Below, one piece after another: positions 7,939 through 17,198 of a DNA stretch of 64,000 bases (positions are counted from its first letter, which is position 1; every line of letters starts with the position of its first letter). The notes beneath the pieces were generated by a model. The model worked only from the letters and a program-made list of their open reading frames with translations, did no database searches and was not told where the DNA came from. This DNA is from Jeongeupia sp. HS-3 (GTDB taxonomy: Bacteria; Pseudomonadota; Gammaproteobacteria; Burkholderiales; Chitinibacteraceae): the NCBI RefSeq assembly GCF_015140455.1, contig NZ_AP024094.1, positions 2,356,001-2,420,000 on the forward strand. Direction: 5' to 3'. Made by a program: the position numbers and the translations under genes.

Positions 7939-8943
7939 TTGCATACCGACAAGATTTCCTTCCAGCCCATCGATAACGCCCGCCTTGCCAATCTGTGCGG
8001 CGCGCTCGACGAAAATCTCAAGCAGATCGAAACCGCGCTCGACGTCAACATCGCCCGTCGCGATGCGCATTTCCGCGTCTCCGGCGAAGCACCGCAGGTG
8101 CGCACGGCGCTGGATGCGCTGGAAACCTTCTACCTGCAGGCGACCGCACCGCTGGATATCGACACCATCCAGCTTGGCCTGATCGAACTGAGCCGCACGC
8201 CGGCCGATTTCCCGATCGATCCGGATGCGCCGCAACTGAAAACCCGCCGCGCCGACCTCAAGGGCCGCACGCCGGGGCAGAACGTCTATCTGAAGGCGAT
8301 CCAGGAACACGACATCACCTTCGGCATCGGCCCGGCCGGTACCGGCAAGACCTATCTGGCCGTTGCCAGCGCTGTCGACGCGCTGGAGCGCGATACGGTC
8401 AAGCGGCTGGTACTGGTGCGCCCGGCGGTCGAAGCCGGCGAGAAGCTCGGCTTCCTGCCCGGCGATCTGGTACAGAAGGTCGACCCGTATTTGCGCCCCT
8501 TGTACGACGCGCTGTACGACCTGATGGGCTTTGAAAAGGTCACGCGGCTATTTGAAAAAGGCGTGATCGAAATCGCGCCACTGGCCTTTATGCGCGGCCG
8601 CACGCTGAATCACTCGTTCATCATTCTCGATGAAGCCCAGAACAGCTCGCCCGAACAAATGAAGATGTTCCTGACCCGGATTGGTTTTGGCTCCAAGGCC
8701 GTGATCACCGGCGACCCGACCCAGACGGATCTGCCCAAGCATCAGAAATCCGGCCTCATCGATGCGCAAGAGGTGTTGCAGGGCGTGCGCGGCATCGGCA
8801 TTCATCACTTCACCAGCGCCGACGTGGTGCGTCACCCGCTGGTGCAGAAAATCGTCGATGCCTACGAGCGCGCCACGCGCGAGCGTACCGCCGCGGACGA
8901 GGCTGCCCAGCGCAGCCGCCGCACGCCGGAGAACAAACAATGA
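7939..8943 (+). CDS. phoH: PhoH-like ATPase
   Basis: A 334-residue PhoH/YbeZ-family protein: an N-terminal KH-like region (residues 1-90) followed by a RecA-like ATPase domain with GPAGTGKT at 131-138 and the Walker B segment SFIILDEAQNSSPEQMKMFLTR. YbeZ partners with the endoribonuclease YbeY, encoded immediately downstream with a 4-bp overlap, in ribosome and RNA quality control. I choose TTG at 7939 because AGGAA at 7928-7932 sits six bases before it; an in-frame TTG at 7921 lacks a ribosome site. Confidence 0.93.
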   Translation: MHTDKISFQPIDNARLANLCGALDENLKQIETALDVNIARRDAHFRVSGEAPQVRTALDALETFYLQATAPLDIDTIQLGLIELSRTPADFPIDPDAPQLKTRRADLKGRTPGQNVYLKAIQEHDITFGIGPAGTGKTYLAVASAVDALERDTVKRLVLVRPAVEAGEKLGFLPGDLVQKVDPYLRPLYDALYDLMGFEKVTRLFEKGVIEIAPLAFMRGRTLNHSFIILDEAQNSSPEQMKMFLTRIGFGSKAVITGDPTQTDLPKHQKSGLIDAQEVLQGVRGIGIHHFTSADVVRHPLVQKIVDAYERATRERTAADEAAQRSRRTPENKQ

Positions 8944-9413
8944 GCCGCCGCTTGAAGCTGGCCGTACAAATCGCCACCGACGCCACCGGCATTCCGGGCA
9001 AAGCGCAACTCAAAACCTGGATGGAAGCGGCGCTGCGCCCCGGCGTGAAAAATGCCGAGATCACCGTGCGCGTCGTCGATAGCGACGAAGGCCAGCAATT
9101 GAACCGCGACTACCGCGGCAAGGATTACGCCACCAATGTGCTGACCTTCACCTTTGACGACGATATGCCGGCGATTGAAGGCCTGCCCTTGCTCGGCGAT
9201 CTGGTGCTGTGCGCGCCGGTGGTGGCCCGTGAAGCGCAGGAACAGAACAAAACGCTCGCCGCGCACTACTGCCATCTGATCGTGCACGGCACCCTGCACC
9301 TGCAGGGCTACGATCATATCGACGACGCCGAAGCCGACGAAATGGAGGCGCTGGAGACGCAAATCGTCACAGCGCTCGGGTATGATGACCCGTATCGCAC
9401 CGACACGGAGTAG
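8940..9413 (+). CDS. ybeY: Endoribonuclease YbeY
   Basis: A 157-residue single-strand endoribonuclease required for 16S rRNA 3' end maturation and ribosome quality control. The zinc-binding motif HxxxHxxxxxH is at H116, H120 and H126 (VHGTLHLQGYDH). Upstream are the RDYRGKDYATNVLTF and LGDLVLCAPVV blocks of the family. The start overlaps the phoH stop, consistent with translational coupling, and corC follows 8 bp later. Confidence 0.97.
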   Translation: MSRRLKLAVQIATDATGIPGKAQLKTWMEAALRPGVKNAEITVRVVDSDEGQQLNRDYRGKDYATNVLTFTFDDDMPAIEGLPLLGDLVLCAPVVAREAQEQNKTLAAHYCHLIVHGTLHLQGYDHIDDAEADEMEALETQIVTALGYDDPYRTDTE

Positions 9414-9421
9414 CACCAAAA

Positions 9422-10279
9422 ATGGACGACCCCGCGTCCCCCAGTCCCAAACAATCATGGTTGGAACGACTGACGCATTTCCTGCTGCGCGAACCTGAAA
9501 ACCGCGGCGAACTCGTAGATATTCTCCACTCGGCCTTCGAGCGTCACCTGCTCGACGCCGATGCGCTCGGCATGATCGAGGGCGTGCTCAACGTCGGCGA
9601 CATGCAGGTGCGCGACGTCATGGTGCCGCGCAGCCAGATGGATGTGATCGACATCAGCCAGCCGCCCGCCGCCTTCATCCCCTTCGTGATCGACACCGCG
9701 CACTCCCGATTCCCGGTCATCGACGGCAATAAGGATCATGTTCTCGGCATTCTGCTGGCCAAGGACTTGCTGCGTTACTACGCTGGCGACGAGGATTTCG
9801 ACGTCCGCGACATGCTGCGCCCGGCGGTGTTCATCCCCGAGGCCAAGCGGCTGAATGTGCTGCTGAAAGACTTCCGCAACAATCGCAACCATATGGCCAT
9901 CGTCGTCGACGAGTACGGCGGCGTCGCGGGTCTGGTGACGATTGAAGACGTGATGGAGCAGATCGTCGGCGATATCGAGGATGAATACGATTACGACGAG
10001 ACCGAAGACAATATCGTCGTCGATCGGCGCGGTTACTGGCGCGTCAAGGGCCTGACCGAGATCGACGACCTGAATGAAGAAATCGGCAGCAGCTTCTCCG
10101 ACGCCGAGTTCGATACCGTCGCCGGTCTGGTCACCCAGCACTTCGGCCATGTGCCCAAGCGCGGCGAGGCGGTCGAGTTCGACGGCTTCCGTTTCCAGAT
10201 CGTCCGCGCCGACAGCCGCCGCATCCATTCGGTATTGATCGAAAAACGCGCGGCCCAGCCAGAAGAAGATAGCCACTAA
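9422..10279 (+). CDS. corC: HlyC/CorC family CBS-domain protein
   Basis: A 285-residue cytoplasmic protein with two CBS domains (about 65-185; RDVMVPRSQMDVID and VVDEYGGVAGLVTIEDVMEQIVGDIEDE) and a C-terminal CorC/HlyC transporter-associated domain (about 200-280). Proteins of this type are linked to magnesium/cobalt homeostasis and envelope integrity. It lacks the DUF21 membrane domain, as is normal for CorC. The stop overlaps the lnt start at 10279, so the two are co-translated. Confidence 0.93.
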   Translation: MDDPASPSPKQSWLERLTHFLLREPENRGELVDILHSAFERHLLDADALGMIEGVLNVGDMQVRDVMVPRSQMDVIDISQPPAAFIPFVIDTAHSRFPVIDGNKDHVLGILLAKDLLRYYAGDEDFDVRDMLRPAVFIPEAKRLNVLLKDFRNNRNHMAIVVDEYGGVAGLVTIEDVMEQIVGDIEDEYDYDETEDNIVVDRRGYWRVKGLTEIDDLNEEIGSSFSDAEFDTVAGLVTQHFGHVPKRGEAVEFDGFRFQIVRADSRRIHSVLIEKRAAQPEEDSH

Positions 10280-11766
10280 TGGTCATTCGCAGACTTGCCG
10301 GTCTGGCATTGCTGGCCGCCCTTGGGGCGGCCAGTGTGTTTTCATTCGCGCCGCTCTATCTCGGCCCACTGATGCCGGTAGCGCTGGCCGGCTGGCTCTG
10401 GGCCGCCGCCCGCGCGCCAAGCGCACGTAGCGCGGCACTGGCCGGCTATGTCTGGGGCTTGGGCTATTTTGTCGCCAACATCTACTGGATCTACATCAGC
10501 CTGCATACTTTTGGCGGCATGCCCAGCTGGATGGCGGCCGGCTGCACGCTGCTGCTCTCGGCCTATATGGCATTGTTCCCGGCGCTGGCCGCCTGGCTAG
10601 GTCGCAAACTACCCTGCCCCGAGTCGCTACGATTGCCGTTATTGTTGCCGACGCTCTTCTGCGTCGGCGAATGGCTGCGTGGCACGCTGTTCACCGGCTT
10701 CCCCTGGGTCGAGATCGGCAGCTCACAGATCCCCGTCTGGCCGCTGGCTGGCTATGCACCGATCATCGGCAGTGTCGGCGTCGGCTGGCTGTTGATCGTC
10801 GGCATCGCACTGGCTTTGGCACGCTATCGCGATGCGCGCAGCTGGGCCGGCATCGCCGCGCTCTGGCTGGCCGGCTGGGGGCTGTTGCAGCTGAACTGGA
10901 CCACGCCGGTCGGCAAGCCGGTGAGCGTGAGCCTGGCGCAGAGCAATATCTCGCAAGACATGAAGTGGGATATGGCGCATTACGTCGACAATCTGCGCGT
11001 CAACCTGCAACAGACCCAAGCCGCCAAGGGTGACATCGTGGTGCTGCCGGAAACGGCGATTCCATCCTTCCTCTCCGACGTACCGCCTTGGTATCTGGAT
11101 ACGCTGCGCGAAGCGGTGGGAAACCGTGCGCTAGTGCTCGGCGTACCCTTGCTGGGCAAAGCGGCCGACGAGTACTACAACGGCGCGATGGTGCTGACCG
11201 ATCCGAGTCAGCCGGTCTACAAAAAGCACCACCTGGTGCCGTTTGGCGAGTTCGTCCCGGTGCCGTGGCTGTTCGGCTGGATGTACCGCTTCCTCGATAT
11301 GCCCTTGTCGGGCTTTTCGCGCGGCGCGGACAAACAGACGCCATTCAGCATCGGCGCCACCCGGCTGGCAGCGAACATCTGCTACGAAGACGTCTTCGGC
11401 AGTGAAATCGCTCAGGCACTGCCCGAAGCAACCATGCTGGTCAATTTCAGCAATCTCGCCTGGTTCGATGGCTCCTGGGCGGCCGAGCAGCAGTTGCAGA
11501 TGTCGCAAGCACGAGCGCTGGAAACCGGTCGCTACATGCTGCGCTCAACCAATACCGGCGTCACCGCCATCATCGATGCACATGGCCGCGTCACCCAGCG
11601 ACTCCCACAGCGCGTACGCGGCGTGCTTGAAGGCACGGCCACCAATCACATCGGTCTCACCCCTTACGGTCGCTGGAAAAACGGGCCGATTTTGCTGATC
11701 TGGGTCGTCGTCTTGTTGGGGCTAGGCATGTGGGCGCGGCGGTCTTCGAGTCAGCGTCAGTCCTAA
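10279..11766 (+). CDS. lnt: Apolipoprotein N-acyltransferase
   Basis: Lnt transfers the third acyl chain to the N-terminal cysteine of lipoproteins at the inner membrane. The 495-residue product has about seven membrane helices in the first 200 residues and a nitrilase-like domain (about 215-470) holding the catalytic triad regions LPETAIPS (Glu), KKHHLVPFGEF (Lys) and NICYEDVFG (Cys). A last membrane helix (ILLIWVVVLLGLGMWA) and a basic tail close the protein. It is the last gene of the block; the next 360 bp are non-coding. Confidence 0.96.
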   Translation: MVIRRLAGLALLAALGAASVFSFAPLYLGPLMPVALAGWLWAAARAPSARSAALAGYVWGLGYFVANIYWIYISLHTFGGMPSWMAAGCTLLLSAYMALFPALAAWLGRKLPCPESLRLPLLLPTLFCVGEWLRGTLFTGFPWVEIGSSQIPVWPLAGYAPIIGSVGVGWLLIVGIALALARYRDARSWAGIAALWLAGWGLLQLNWTTPVGKPVSVSLAQSNISQDMKWDMAHYVDNLRVNLQQTQAAKGDIVVLPETAIPSFLSDVPPWYLDTLREAVGNRALVLGVPLLGKAADEYYNGAMVLTDPSQPVYKKHHLVPFGEFVPVPWLFGWMYRFLDMPLSGFSRGADKQTPFSIGATRLAANICYEDVFGSEIAQALPEATMLVNFSNLAWFDGSWAAEQQLQMSQARALETGRYMLRSTNTGVTAIIDAHGRVTQRLPQRVRGVLEGTATNHIGLTPYGRWKNGPILLIWVVVLLGLGMWARRSSSQRQS

Positions 11767-12127
11767 ATCAAGTCACACCAAGACGTGCCCGATCACACGC
11801 CTTCCTTACGCCTTTTCAAGGCGAACATATAGCGGAAATCGGCAAACGGGCAGACATGCGGCAGAGTGCTCATTCGCCCTCTGCCGCTTGTCGTTCAGCC
11901 CTGCCAAACCCGCCATCATCCGGCCTCTCTTCTTGATTTTGCAGGGGTGCTCACCCATTCTGGGGAACAGCCAGTGCGCAAAAAATCTGACGTTGCCGCG
12001 CAGATTCAGACTTGATCGATGCCACTGGCTCATACGGCCCCCTGACCGAGCAGCATGCTCCGATCAGCACGTGGCGGCATGAAACTTACCTACTGCGTAG
12101 GCATGGCAGGGTAAGGAGGAGAACTCG
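11767..12127. other. Intergenic region upstream of the module A regulator
   Basis: There is no convincing gene. Just before the regulator lies a 5-bp dyad (CCTAC TGC GTAGG, 12089-12101). I did not find a -24/-12 element or the enhancer dyad seen at the subunit operons, nor a clear terminator after lnt. Confidence 0.5.
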
Positions 12128-13462
12128 GTGAACTCGCGCGCCCTGCTGTTGTACGGCAGTGAGCCGGACCGCTCGAATCCGGCGTTTCTGCCCAGTGCCA
12201 TTCCCGGCTGGTACTGGATCGTTGCCGCCCATCCTGGCACTGTTCAGCAACTGATCGATGAAGAAAAACCCCACGTCGGCCTGATCCACCTGAGCCATTT
12301 CTCCGATCAATATCTGGACGAGCTGGAAGCGCTCATTCACCGCAATCCACAAATCGAATGGATCGTCGCCGCCGACCCCGAGCTGCTAGCCTCAACGGCG
12401 GTCGGTCATTTCATTTCCTGCAGTTGCTACGACTATCACACCCTGCCGGTCGATCTGCCCCGGCTGGAGGTCACCCTCGGGCACGCGTGGGGTCGAGCGC
12501 AAATGCGCCTGCGCCATGGCAGCCAGCCCCACCCCGGTCAATTCGGCATGATCGGCGCATCCGAACCCATGCAGCGGCTGTATCGCAGCCTGCACAAGGT
12601 CAGCGCTAGCGATGCACCGGTACTGATTCAGGGCGAGAGCGGGACAGGCAAGGAATTGGTTGCACGCGCGATTCATCGTCACTCTCCCCGGGCCGAACAG
12701 CCGTATATCGCGGTCAATTGCGGCGCCATTCCGGTGAACCTGATTCAATCCGAACTATTCGGCTATGAAAAAGGCGCGTTCACCGGTGCCAATCAACGCA
12801 AGATCGGTCTGATTGAATCAGCGCATGAGGGCACCGTTTTTCTCGATGAAATCGGCGACCTGCCGTTTGAATCGCAGGTCATGCTGCTGCGCTTTTTACA
12901 GGAACACAGCATCGAGCGTGTCGGCGGCCATACGCCGATCAAGGTGGATGTACGGGTGATTGCAGCCACCCACGTCGATCTGGAGCTGGCCGTTGAAGCA
13001 CGCAGCTTCCGCGAAGACTTGTTCTACCGGCTCAACGTGTTGCGCATTACCGTGCCGCCACTGCGTGAGCGCCTTGATGACATCGACCCCCTCGCCGATT
13101 GGTGTTTCGAGGTTTTCAGCAGCGAAAAAAATAGCCACGTTCAAGGGTTCAGCCAGCGCGGCAAACAGGCGATGTCGCGCTACACCTGGCCGGGCAACGT
13201 TCGGGAACTGATCAATCGCATACGCCGTGCCATGGTGATGAGCGAAAACCGGCTGATTACGCCGGAAGACCTGCTACTGACACCGCCCGATACCAATGTC
13301 GCAGAAGCCTCGCTGGAACACGCACGCGACAAGATAGAGCGCGATTTGATCGAACACGCACTACAACTCAACAAGCAGAACGTCACCGAGACTGCGAGAC
13401 ACCTCGGTTTGTCGCGCTCGACCTTATACCGCTTGATGAACAAGCTCGAACTCAAACAATGA
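12128..13462 (+). CDS. VpsR-family sigma-54-dependent activator (module A)
   Basis: A 444-residue transcription activator. Residues 1-130 form a VpsR-like N-terminal domain ending in the CYDYHTLPV block (100-108), which the module B paralogue also has. The AAA+ domain has Walker A GESGTGKE (169-176), the sigma-54 contact loop GAFTGA (216-221), Walker B FLDEIGD near 238, and arginine fingers further on. A Fis-type helix-turn-helix ends the protein (NVTETARHLGLSRSTLYRLM). It starts at GTG with AAGGAGGA seven bases upstream. It probably drives the minus-strand subunit operon through the -24/-12 promoter at 18078-18092. VpsR of Vibrio binds c-di-GMP; whether this one does is unknown. Confidence 0.9.
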   Translation: MNSRALLLYGSEPDRSNPAFLPSAIPGWYWIVAAHPGTVQQLIDEEKPHVGLIHLSHFSDQYLDELEALIHRNPQIEWIVAADPELLASTAVGHFISCSCYDYHTLPVDLPRLEVTLGHAWGRAQMRLRHGSQPHPGQFGMIGASEPMQRLYRSLHKVSASDAPVLIQGESGTGKELVARAIHRHSPRAEQPYIAVNCGAIPVNLIQSELFGYEKGAFTGANQRKIGLIESAHEGTVFLDEIGDLPFESQVMLLRFLQEHSIERVGGHTPIKVDVRVIAATHVDLELAVEARSFREDLFYRLNVLRITVPPLRERLDDIDPLADWCFEVFSSEKNSHVQGFSQRGKQAMSRYTWPGNVRELINRIRRAMVMSENRLITPEDLLLTPPDTNVAEASLEHARDKIERDLIEHALQLNKQNVTETARHLGLSRSTLYRLMNKLELKQ

Positions 13463-13559
13463 TCGGCCGCGGCGGCACCCTCCCCCGGTAATCAACCACT
13501 CGTACCTACATCACCGCCAGTCAGTCATTTGCTTGAATGCCGAGAACAGGAGAGACGTT

Positions 13560-14765
13560 GTGAGTCGAAAACCAAACAAAATCGCCAGTACGATCATTAT
13601 TTTGGGAATAGCCGCGGTACCCGCAGCTTATGCGAGCAGTGACGCCGGCTCTCCTGACTCGCAAGCCGAATCGGCCGCGGTACAAACGACGCCGCTTCAA
13701 GCGGCACAGGCTTCCGATGCGGAAAAACCGGCGAATGACTCACCTGCGCCCACACCGCAAGCACAAGCGGAAGCAAAGCCCGCACAGCAACCCGTCATGA
13801 CGCTTAAAGAAGCCGCCGATATTCTGGCGCCAGGCGTACTGACCCCCAAGGGGGGCCTCGTTCTGGATCCCTCGCTGCAGTACTCCTATTCGGATGGCAG
13901 CCGGGTTGCATTGGTCGGCTATTCGGTGATTCCTGCGGTCACGGTAGGCCTGATCGATATCCGGGAAGAAAACCGCTCCAGCTTGACCGCGGCATTGGCG
14001 GTACGCTATGGCCTAACGGAAAGACTGGAAATTGAAACCCGGATTCCCTATGTGTATTCCCGTGATGAATCGCTGGATCGCCCTTTTCTGAATGGATCGA
14101 TTGATCCAACCGTATTCAACTCATCGGGCTCAGGCGTGGGCGACGTTGAAGTGGCCATGCGTTACCAGCTTAACCAACCTCCGAATGGCAGCCCTTATTA
14201 CGTGGCCGCAATACGTGCCAAATCAGACACAGGCGAAGGAACGTTTGACGTTCCTTATGATGCCAAAACAGGTCTGGCCACAGAACTGCCGACCGGATCC
14301 GGCTTCTGGGGCCTGCAAGGCACCCTGTCTGCCATTATCCCGTCCGATCCGGCCGTGTTTTTTGGCAGTCTCAGTTATATGTGGAATATCCAGCGAGACG
14401 TCAATAAAACCATTTCCTACCGCGTAGCCGCAGATGACACGCTGCTCCCGAATCAGTTTGCAGTTAAAGAGGAATTTATCGGCAAAGTGGACCCGGGTGA
14501 CGTGGTTCAACTGGCCATTGGCATGGGCTTCGGCATTAACGAGCGCAGTTCTTTCAGTCTGAGCTATGACCACAGCATCATCACCAAAACCAAGATCAAT
14601 GGCGAAATTCCCTCAGGATCCACCTTTGTGCAGGTTGGCATCCTGCAACTGGGGCTATCTTACCGCCTGAATAGCAGCACCACCGTTAACCTTGCCCTCG
14701 GCATCGGTACCACCGATGATGCCCCGGCGGTGCAAATGACGGTTCGGGTGCCAGTTAGTTTCTGA
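13560..14765 (+). CDS. FapF-like outer-membrane beta-barrel (module A)
   Basis: A 401-residue exported protein. The signal peptide ends at about residue 22 (AAVPAAYA), then comes a Pro/Ala/Gln-rich linker to about residue 72. A short helix follows (MTLKEAADILAPGVLT), a candidate plug as in Pseudomonas FapF. The rest is alternating beta-strands ending in VQMTVRVPVSF, an outer-membrane insertion signature with terminal Phe. FapF is the trimeric pore that exports amyloid subunits. Unlike the module B protein it has no coiled coil before the plug. I start at GTG 13560 because AGGAG lies seven bases before it and the signal peptide begins there. Confidence 0.7.
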   Translation: MSRKPNKIASTIIILGIAAVPAAYASSDAGSPDSQAESAAVQTTPLQAAQASDAEKPANDSPAPTPQAQAEAKPAQQPVMTLKEAADILAPGVLTPKGGLVLDPSLQYSYSDGSRVALVGYSVIPAVTVGLIDIREENRSSLTAALAVRYGLTERLEIETRIPYVYSRDESLDRPFLNGSIDPTVFNSSGSGVGDVEVAMRYQLNQPPNGSPYYVAAIRAKSDTGEGTFDVPYDAKTGLATELPTGSGFWGLQGTLSAIIPSDPAVFFGSLSYMWNIQRDVNKTISYRVAADDTLLPNQFAVKEEFIGKVDPGDVVQLAIGMGFGINERSSFSLSYDHSIITKTKINGEIPSGSTFVQVGILQLGLSYRLNSSTTVNLALGIGTTDDAPAVQMTVRVPVSF

Positions 14766-14792
14766 TACGGATCGTTCTTTACCTGCAACACA

Positions 14793-14834
14793 CAAAAAAA
14801 CCGGCGGTTGCCCAAAAGCAAGCGCCGGTTTTTT
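14793..14834. terminator. Bidirectional terminator
   Basis: AAACCGGCG and CGCCGGTTT arms are flanked by seven A on the left and six T on the right. It lies between the convergent fapF-like and fapE-like genes and can serve both. Confidence 0.8.
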
Positions 14835-14857
14835 ACATCGCCGATCCATCCATCAAC

Positions 14858-15472
14858 TTAGCGAGCGCCTCGGGTCAAACCCTGATTGATCGCACTGAGT
14901 ACCCGATTGCTCAGCACCGTCGAAAATGAATTGGCAGAAACACTCAGCACCGTGCTCACGCCGATATTCCTATCGTTTGCCGAGTTCTGGATAATCGCGG
15001 TCGGCAGGATATTATTTGCCGCTCCCAGCAGCAAAATATTGGTCGCGCCTGCGGCACTCAAACCTGCGGTGCCTGCCCGCAGCTGTGGCGTTGAAATAGA
15101 GATGGATGGCAAGGATGACTGATTACTCCACTTAAAACTGGCTGAAGCCTCGATTTTCCCATCCAGGGTGATCACTCGCTCAATGGCGAAATTGACGGCC
15201 AGTGACCGGCCCATATCGGCCCCCCCCTGTATGCCGGCCAGTGTATCGGCACTGACGACAGACGCCTCTGCAACAATGATGCGGTCATTTGCACCATCCG
15301 CTGGCCGGGCTGCCGGCGCATTCGTTGCCATGGCCGCATGAGCTGGTACATCAGCCCCCTCCAGGCGATCGGAGGCCGCGACCGAATCCGCTTGCGCTGA
15401 CCCGGCTTGGAGGCCAAGAACCACAGCACAGCACATCATTGCGTAAACCTGGGTGTTTCCGACGGTCATCAT
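14858..15472 (-). CDS. FapE-like exported protein (module A)
   Basis: A 204-residue protein with a signal peptide (cleavage near residue 28, GSAQA). The segment DTLAGIQGGADMGRSLAVNFAIERVITLDG aligns with a segment of the module B protein at 26365-27057 and resembles Pseudomonas FapE (LxxVRGG...VSFGIERAVxING). The C-terminus has IIQNSANDRNIGVSTVL, similar in style to the ends of the neighbouring short proteins. FapE is a minor, extracellular component of Fap fibres. It is the last gene of the minus-strand subunit operon, preceded by GGGGTGA and two adjacent ATG codons. Confidence 0.65.
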   Translation of the reverse strand: MMTVGNTQVYAMMCCAVVLGLQAGSAQADSVAASDRLEGADVPAHAAMATNAPAARPADGANDRIIVAEASVVSADTLAGIQGGADMGRSLAVNFAIERVITLDGKIEASASFKWSNQSSLPSISISTPQLRAGTAGLSAAGATNILLLGAANNILPTAIIQNSANDRNIGVSTVLSVSANSFSTVLSNRVLSAINQGLTRGAR

Positions 15473-15546
15473 TCACCCCATTCGCTCGCGGTTGATTCTT
15501 CGCCACACACAGCCACAAACAGCCACAAACAGGCTTACCGCGGGGC

Positions 15547-16248
15547 TTAAAACCGGAAGTCATTCGGCCCTGGCAAGGTGACGCTGAAGTTTGCCAGATT
15601 CGGATTGAAAACACCTGCAGCCAAAGGGCCTTTAGTCACACTCCCCCAATCGGCCTGCGTGTTGAAGTGCGCTTGCCCGACGCTTTTGTAATTCAGAATC
15701 AGAAATGCAATATGCCCCCACATCGTCTCGAATTTTTCGCGCGAATAGGACTTAACGCCAACCGCCGGATCCCCCACCAGCACAAAGCCGTTGGCAAAGC
15801 CCTTAACAACCACAAAATGGCGATAGCCATCCAGGTTCAAAACGACAATGGCAGGAACGCCCAGCTTCTCGAGTTCTTCAAGGGATAATTTATACCCGTT
15901 CGCCTCGAAGCCCTCTGCCTCGACATAGGCTTTCATATCCCGCATGGAAAAACCGGTATTTTGTATCGATGCCTGGTTGCCATGCTCATACATGCCCTTG
16001 AAGGTCTGGCTCTCATCAACCGGCCATTGGTAATGGTATTTCAACAGTGTTGCCAATGCGGCCGACCCACAACTGAAATCATACTTTTGCCGTATGGTGT
16101 TACGAAAAGCCTTCTCCTTGAAGGTGGCCACATTCACCCGGAAACCATCCAGCTGCCCCACCACTACCGACATGGGTGCGGCAAAGCCAGGCGCCACGGA
16201 CAAAGCAGCCGATATCACCCATACCGCCTTTATCTGCCAAGCCAACAT
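15547..16248 (-). CDS. C39-fold peptidase, FapD-like (module A)
   Basis: A 233-residue protein with a signal peptide (about 1-24) and a C39 cysteine peptidase domain. Catalytic residues read as C60 (YDFSCGSAALATLL), H144 (GYRHFVVVKG) and D160 (VGDPAVG). FapD is the C39-like protease required for Fap amyloid biogenesis. C-to-H spacing (84) and H-to-D spacing (16) are identical to the module B enzyme. A strong GGAGGAG precedes the ATG. It could process subunits or the exporter. Confidence 0.85.
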   Translation of the reverse strand: MLAWQIKAVWVISAALSVAPGFAAPMSVVVGQLDGFRVNVATFKEKAFRNTIRQKYDFSCGSAALATLLKYHYQWPVDESQTFKGMYEHGNQASIQNTGFSMRDMKAYVEAEGFEANGYKLSLEELEKLGVPAIVVLNLDGYRHFVVVKGFANGFVLVGDPAVGVKSYSREKFETMWGHIAFLILNYKSVGQAHFNTQADWGSVTKGPLAAGVFNPNLANFSVTLPGPNDFRF

Positions 16249-16275
16249 CGCACTCCTCCCGCGCCGTGTACGCAG

Positions 16276-16656
16276 CTACTGTACCGATACATTCAGAATG
16301 GTGGCATTCTGAATACTGACCGAGTTGCCGCTGTTCTGGATAACGGTGCCAATCCCGTTCATCCCAGCCAGCGCACCGGCGCCAATCATGTTCATTCCAG
16401 ATGTGACATCCGTCAGCGCGCTGACTACTGAACCCGTCTGGGTTGCCGTATTGGCAGCACTCTGCACCCTTAAGCTTTCTACGCCGATTTGTCCGGTAAT
16501 CGGTGCCAAATCCACGATTTCAGATCGTGCCGGCAAAACCAGCATATCGGCGTTATTTTTCTCGGCGCCAGATACTTCGAGCGGAGCGGCATACAGCCCA
16601 CTCGAAACCCCATAGGTCATCACCACAACGATCAAGCCTCGAATCACCGTGTTCAT
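16276..16656 (-). CDS. Small exported protein with amyloid-like C-terminus (module A)
   Basis: A 126-residue product with a signal peptide (NTVIRGLIVVVMTYGVSSGLYA). The mature chain of about 103 residues is rich in Gly, Asn, Ser and Val and ends in GMNGIGTVIQNSGNSVSIQN followed by alternating hydrophobic residues. The tail resembles the neighbours at 16767 and 17199, which also end in an Asn/Gln-rich motif. I infer a fibre subunit or cap, by context. GGGGG precedes the ATG at 16656; an upstream in-frame ATG at 16671 has no signal-like context. Confidence 0.6.
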   Translation of the reverse strand: MNTVIRGLIVVVMTYGVSSGLYAAPLEVSGAEKNNADMLVLPARSEIVDLAPITGQIGVESLRVQSAANTATQTGSVVSALTDVTSGMNMIGAGALAGMNGIGTVIQNSGNSVSIQNATILNVSVQ

Positions 16657-16766
16657 CACAACCCCCAGCACGATTTGGCCTCGAAAGAACCAGCCACTCT
16701 GCTCATCTACCGCAGCCAGTCAGCGCCACAGTACGTCCTTGCCCCAGGAAACAAATGCGCAGTCCC

Positions 16767-17087
16767 TTATCGGGCAGACTGCACGTTGGCACCTACATTG
16801 ATCGATTGCTGAATCAGGGCGTTGTTGCCGCTATTGGCGGATACCACCCCGAAGCCATTGATGTTTACATTGCTGATGCTGGTATTGCCGGAACTCAACG
16901 CGGGCACGACTGCGGGCGCGCCGACGAGGTCGACCGACGTAACCGATGTGCCAACACTACCCAACTGGTTGGAAGTCAGCGTATTGGTGTCAACGGCGCT
17001 GCTGATATTGAGAGTATCCCCGGCAAAAGCCGGGACAGAAAAAGCAGCAACCATACCGATAAGGATCCGGGCGACAACTCTGGCCAT
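16767..17087 (-). CDS. Small exported protein with amyloid-like C-terminus (module A)
   Basis: A 106-residue product with a signal peptide (ARILIGMVAAFSVPAFA). The mature part of about 84 residues is Ser/Asn/Val-rich, with no Cys, Trp, Tyr or Lys, and ends in INGFGVVSANSGNNALIQQS plus a short Val/Asn tail. The Asn/Gln repetition and alternating pattern suggest stackable beta strands like curlin or Fap repeats. It is the second gene of the operon. The start could instead be a GTG at 17099; the ATG gives a better signal peptide. Confidence 0.6.
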   Translation of the reverse strand: MARVVARILIGMVAAFSVPAFAGDTLNISSAVDTNTLTSNQLGSVGTSVTSVDLVGAPAVVPALSSGNTSISNVNINGFGVVSANSGNNALIQQSINVGANVQSAR

Positions 17088-17198
17088 TTTCACACCCACT
17101 GAGCAAGTAGATTACGCCCGCCATATCCCGCATGCGCGGATTGCGAGCCATCCGGACCAAAAAACCGGGGCCTGAATACGGCCCCGGCATTGCTCCAC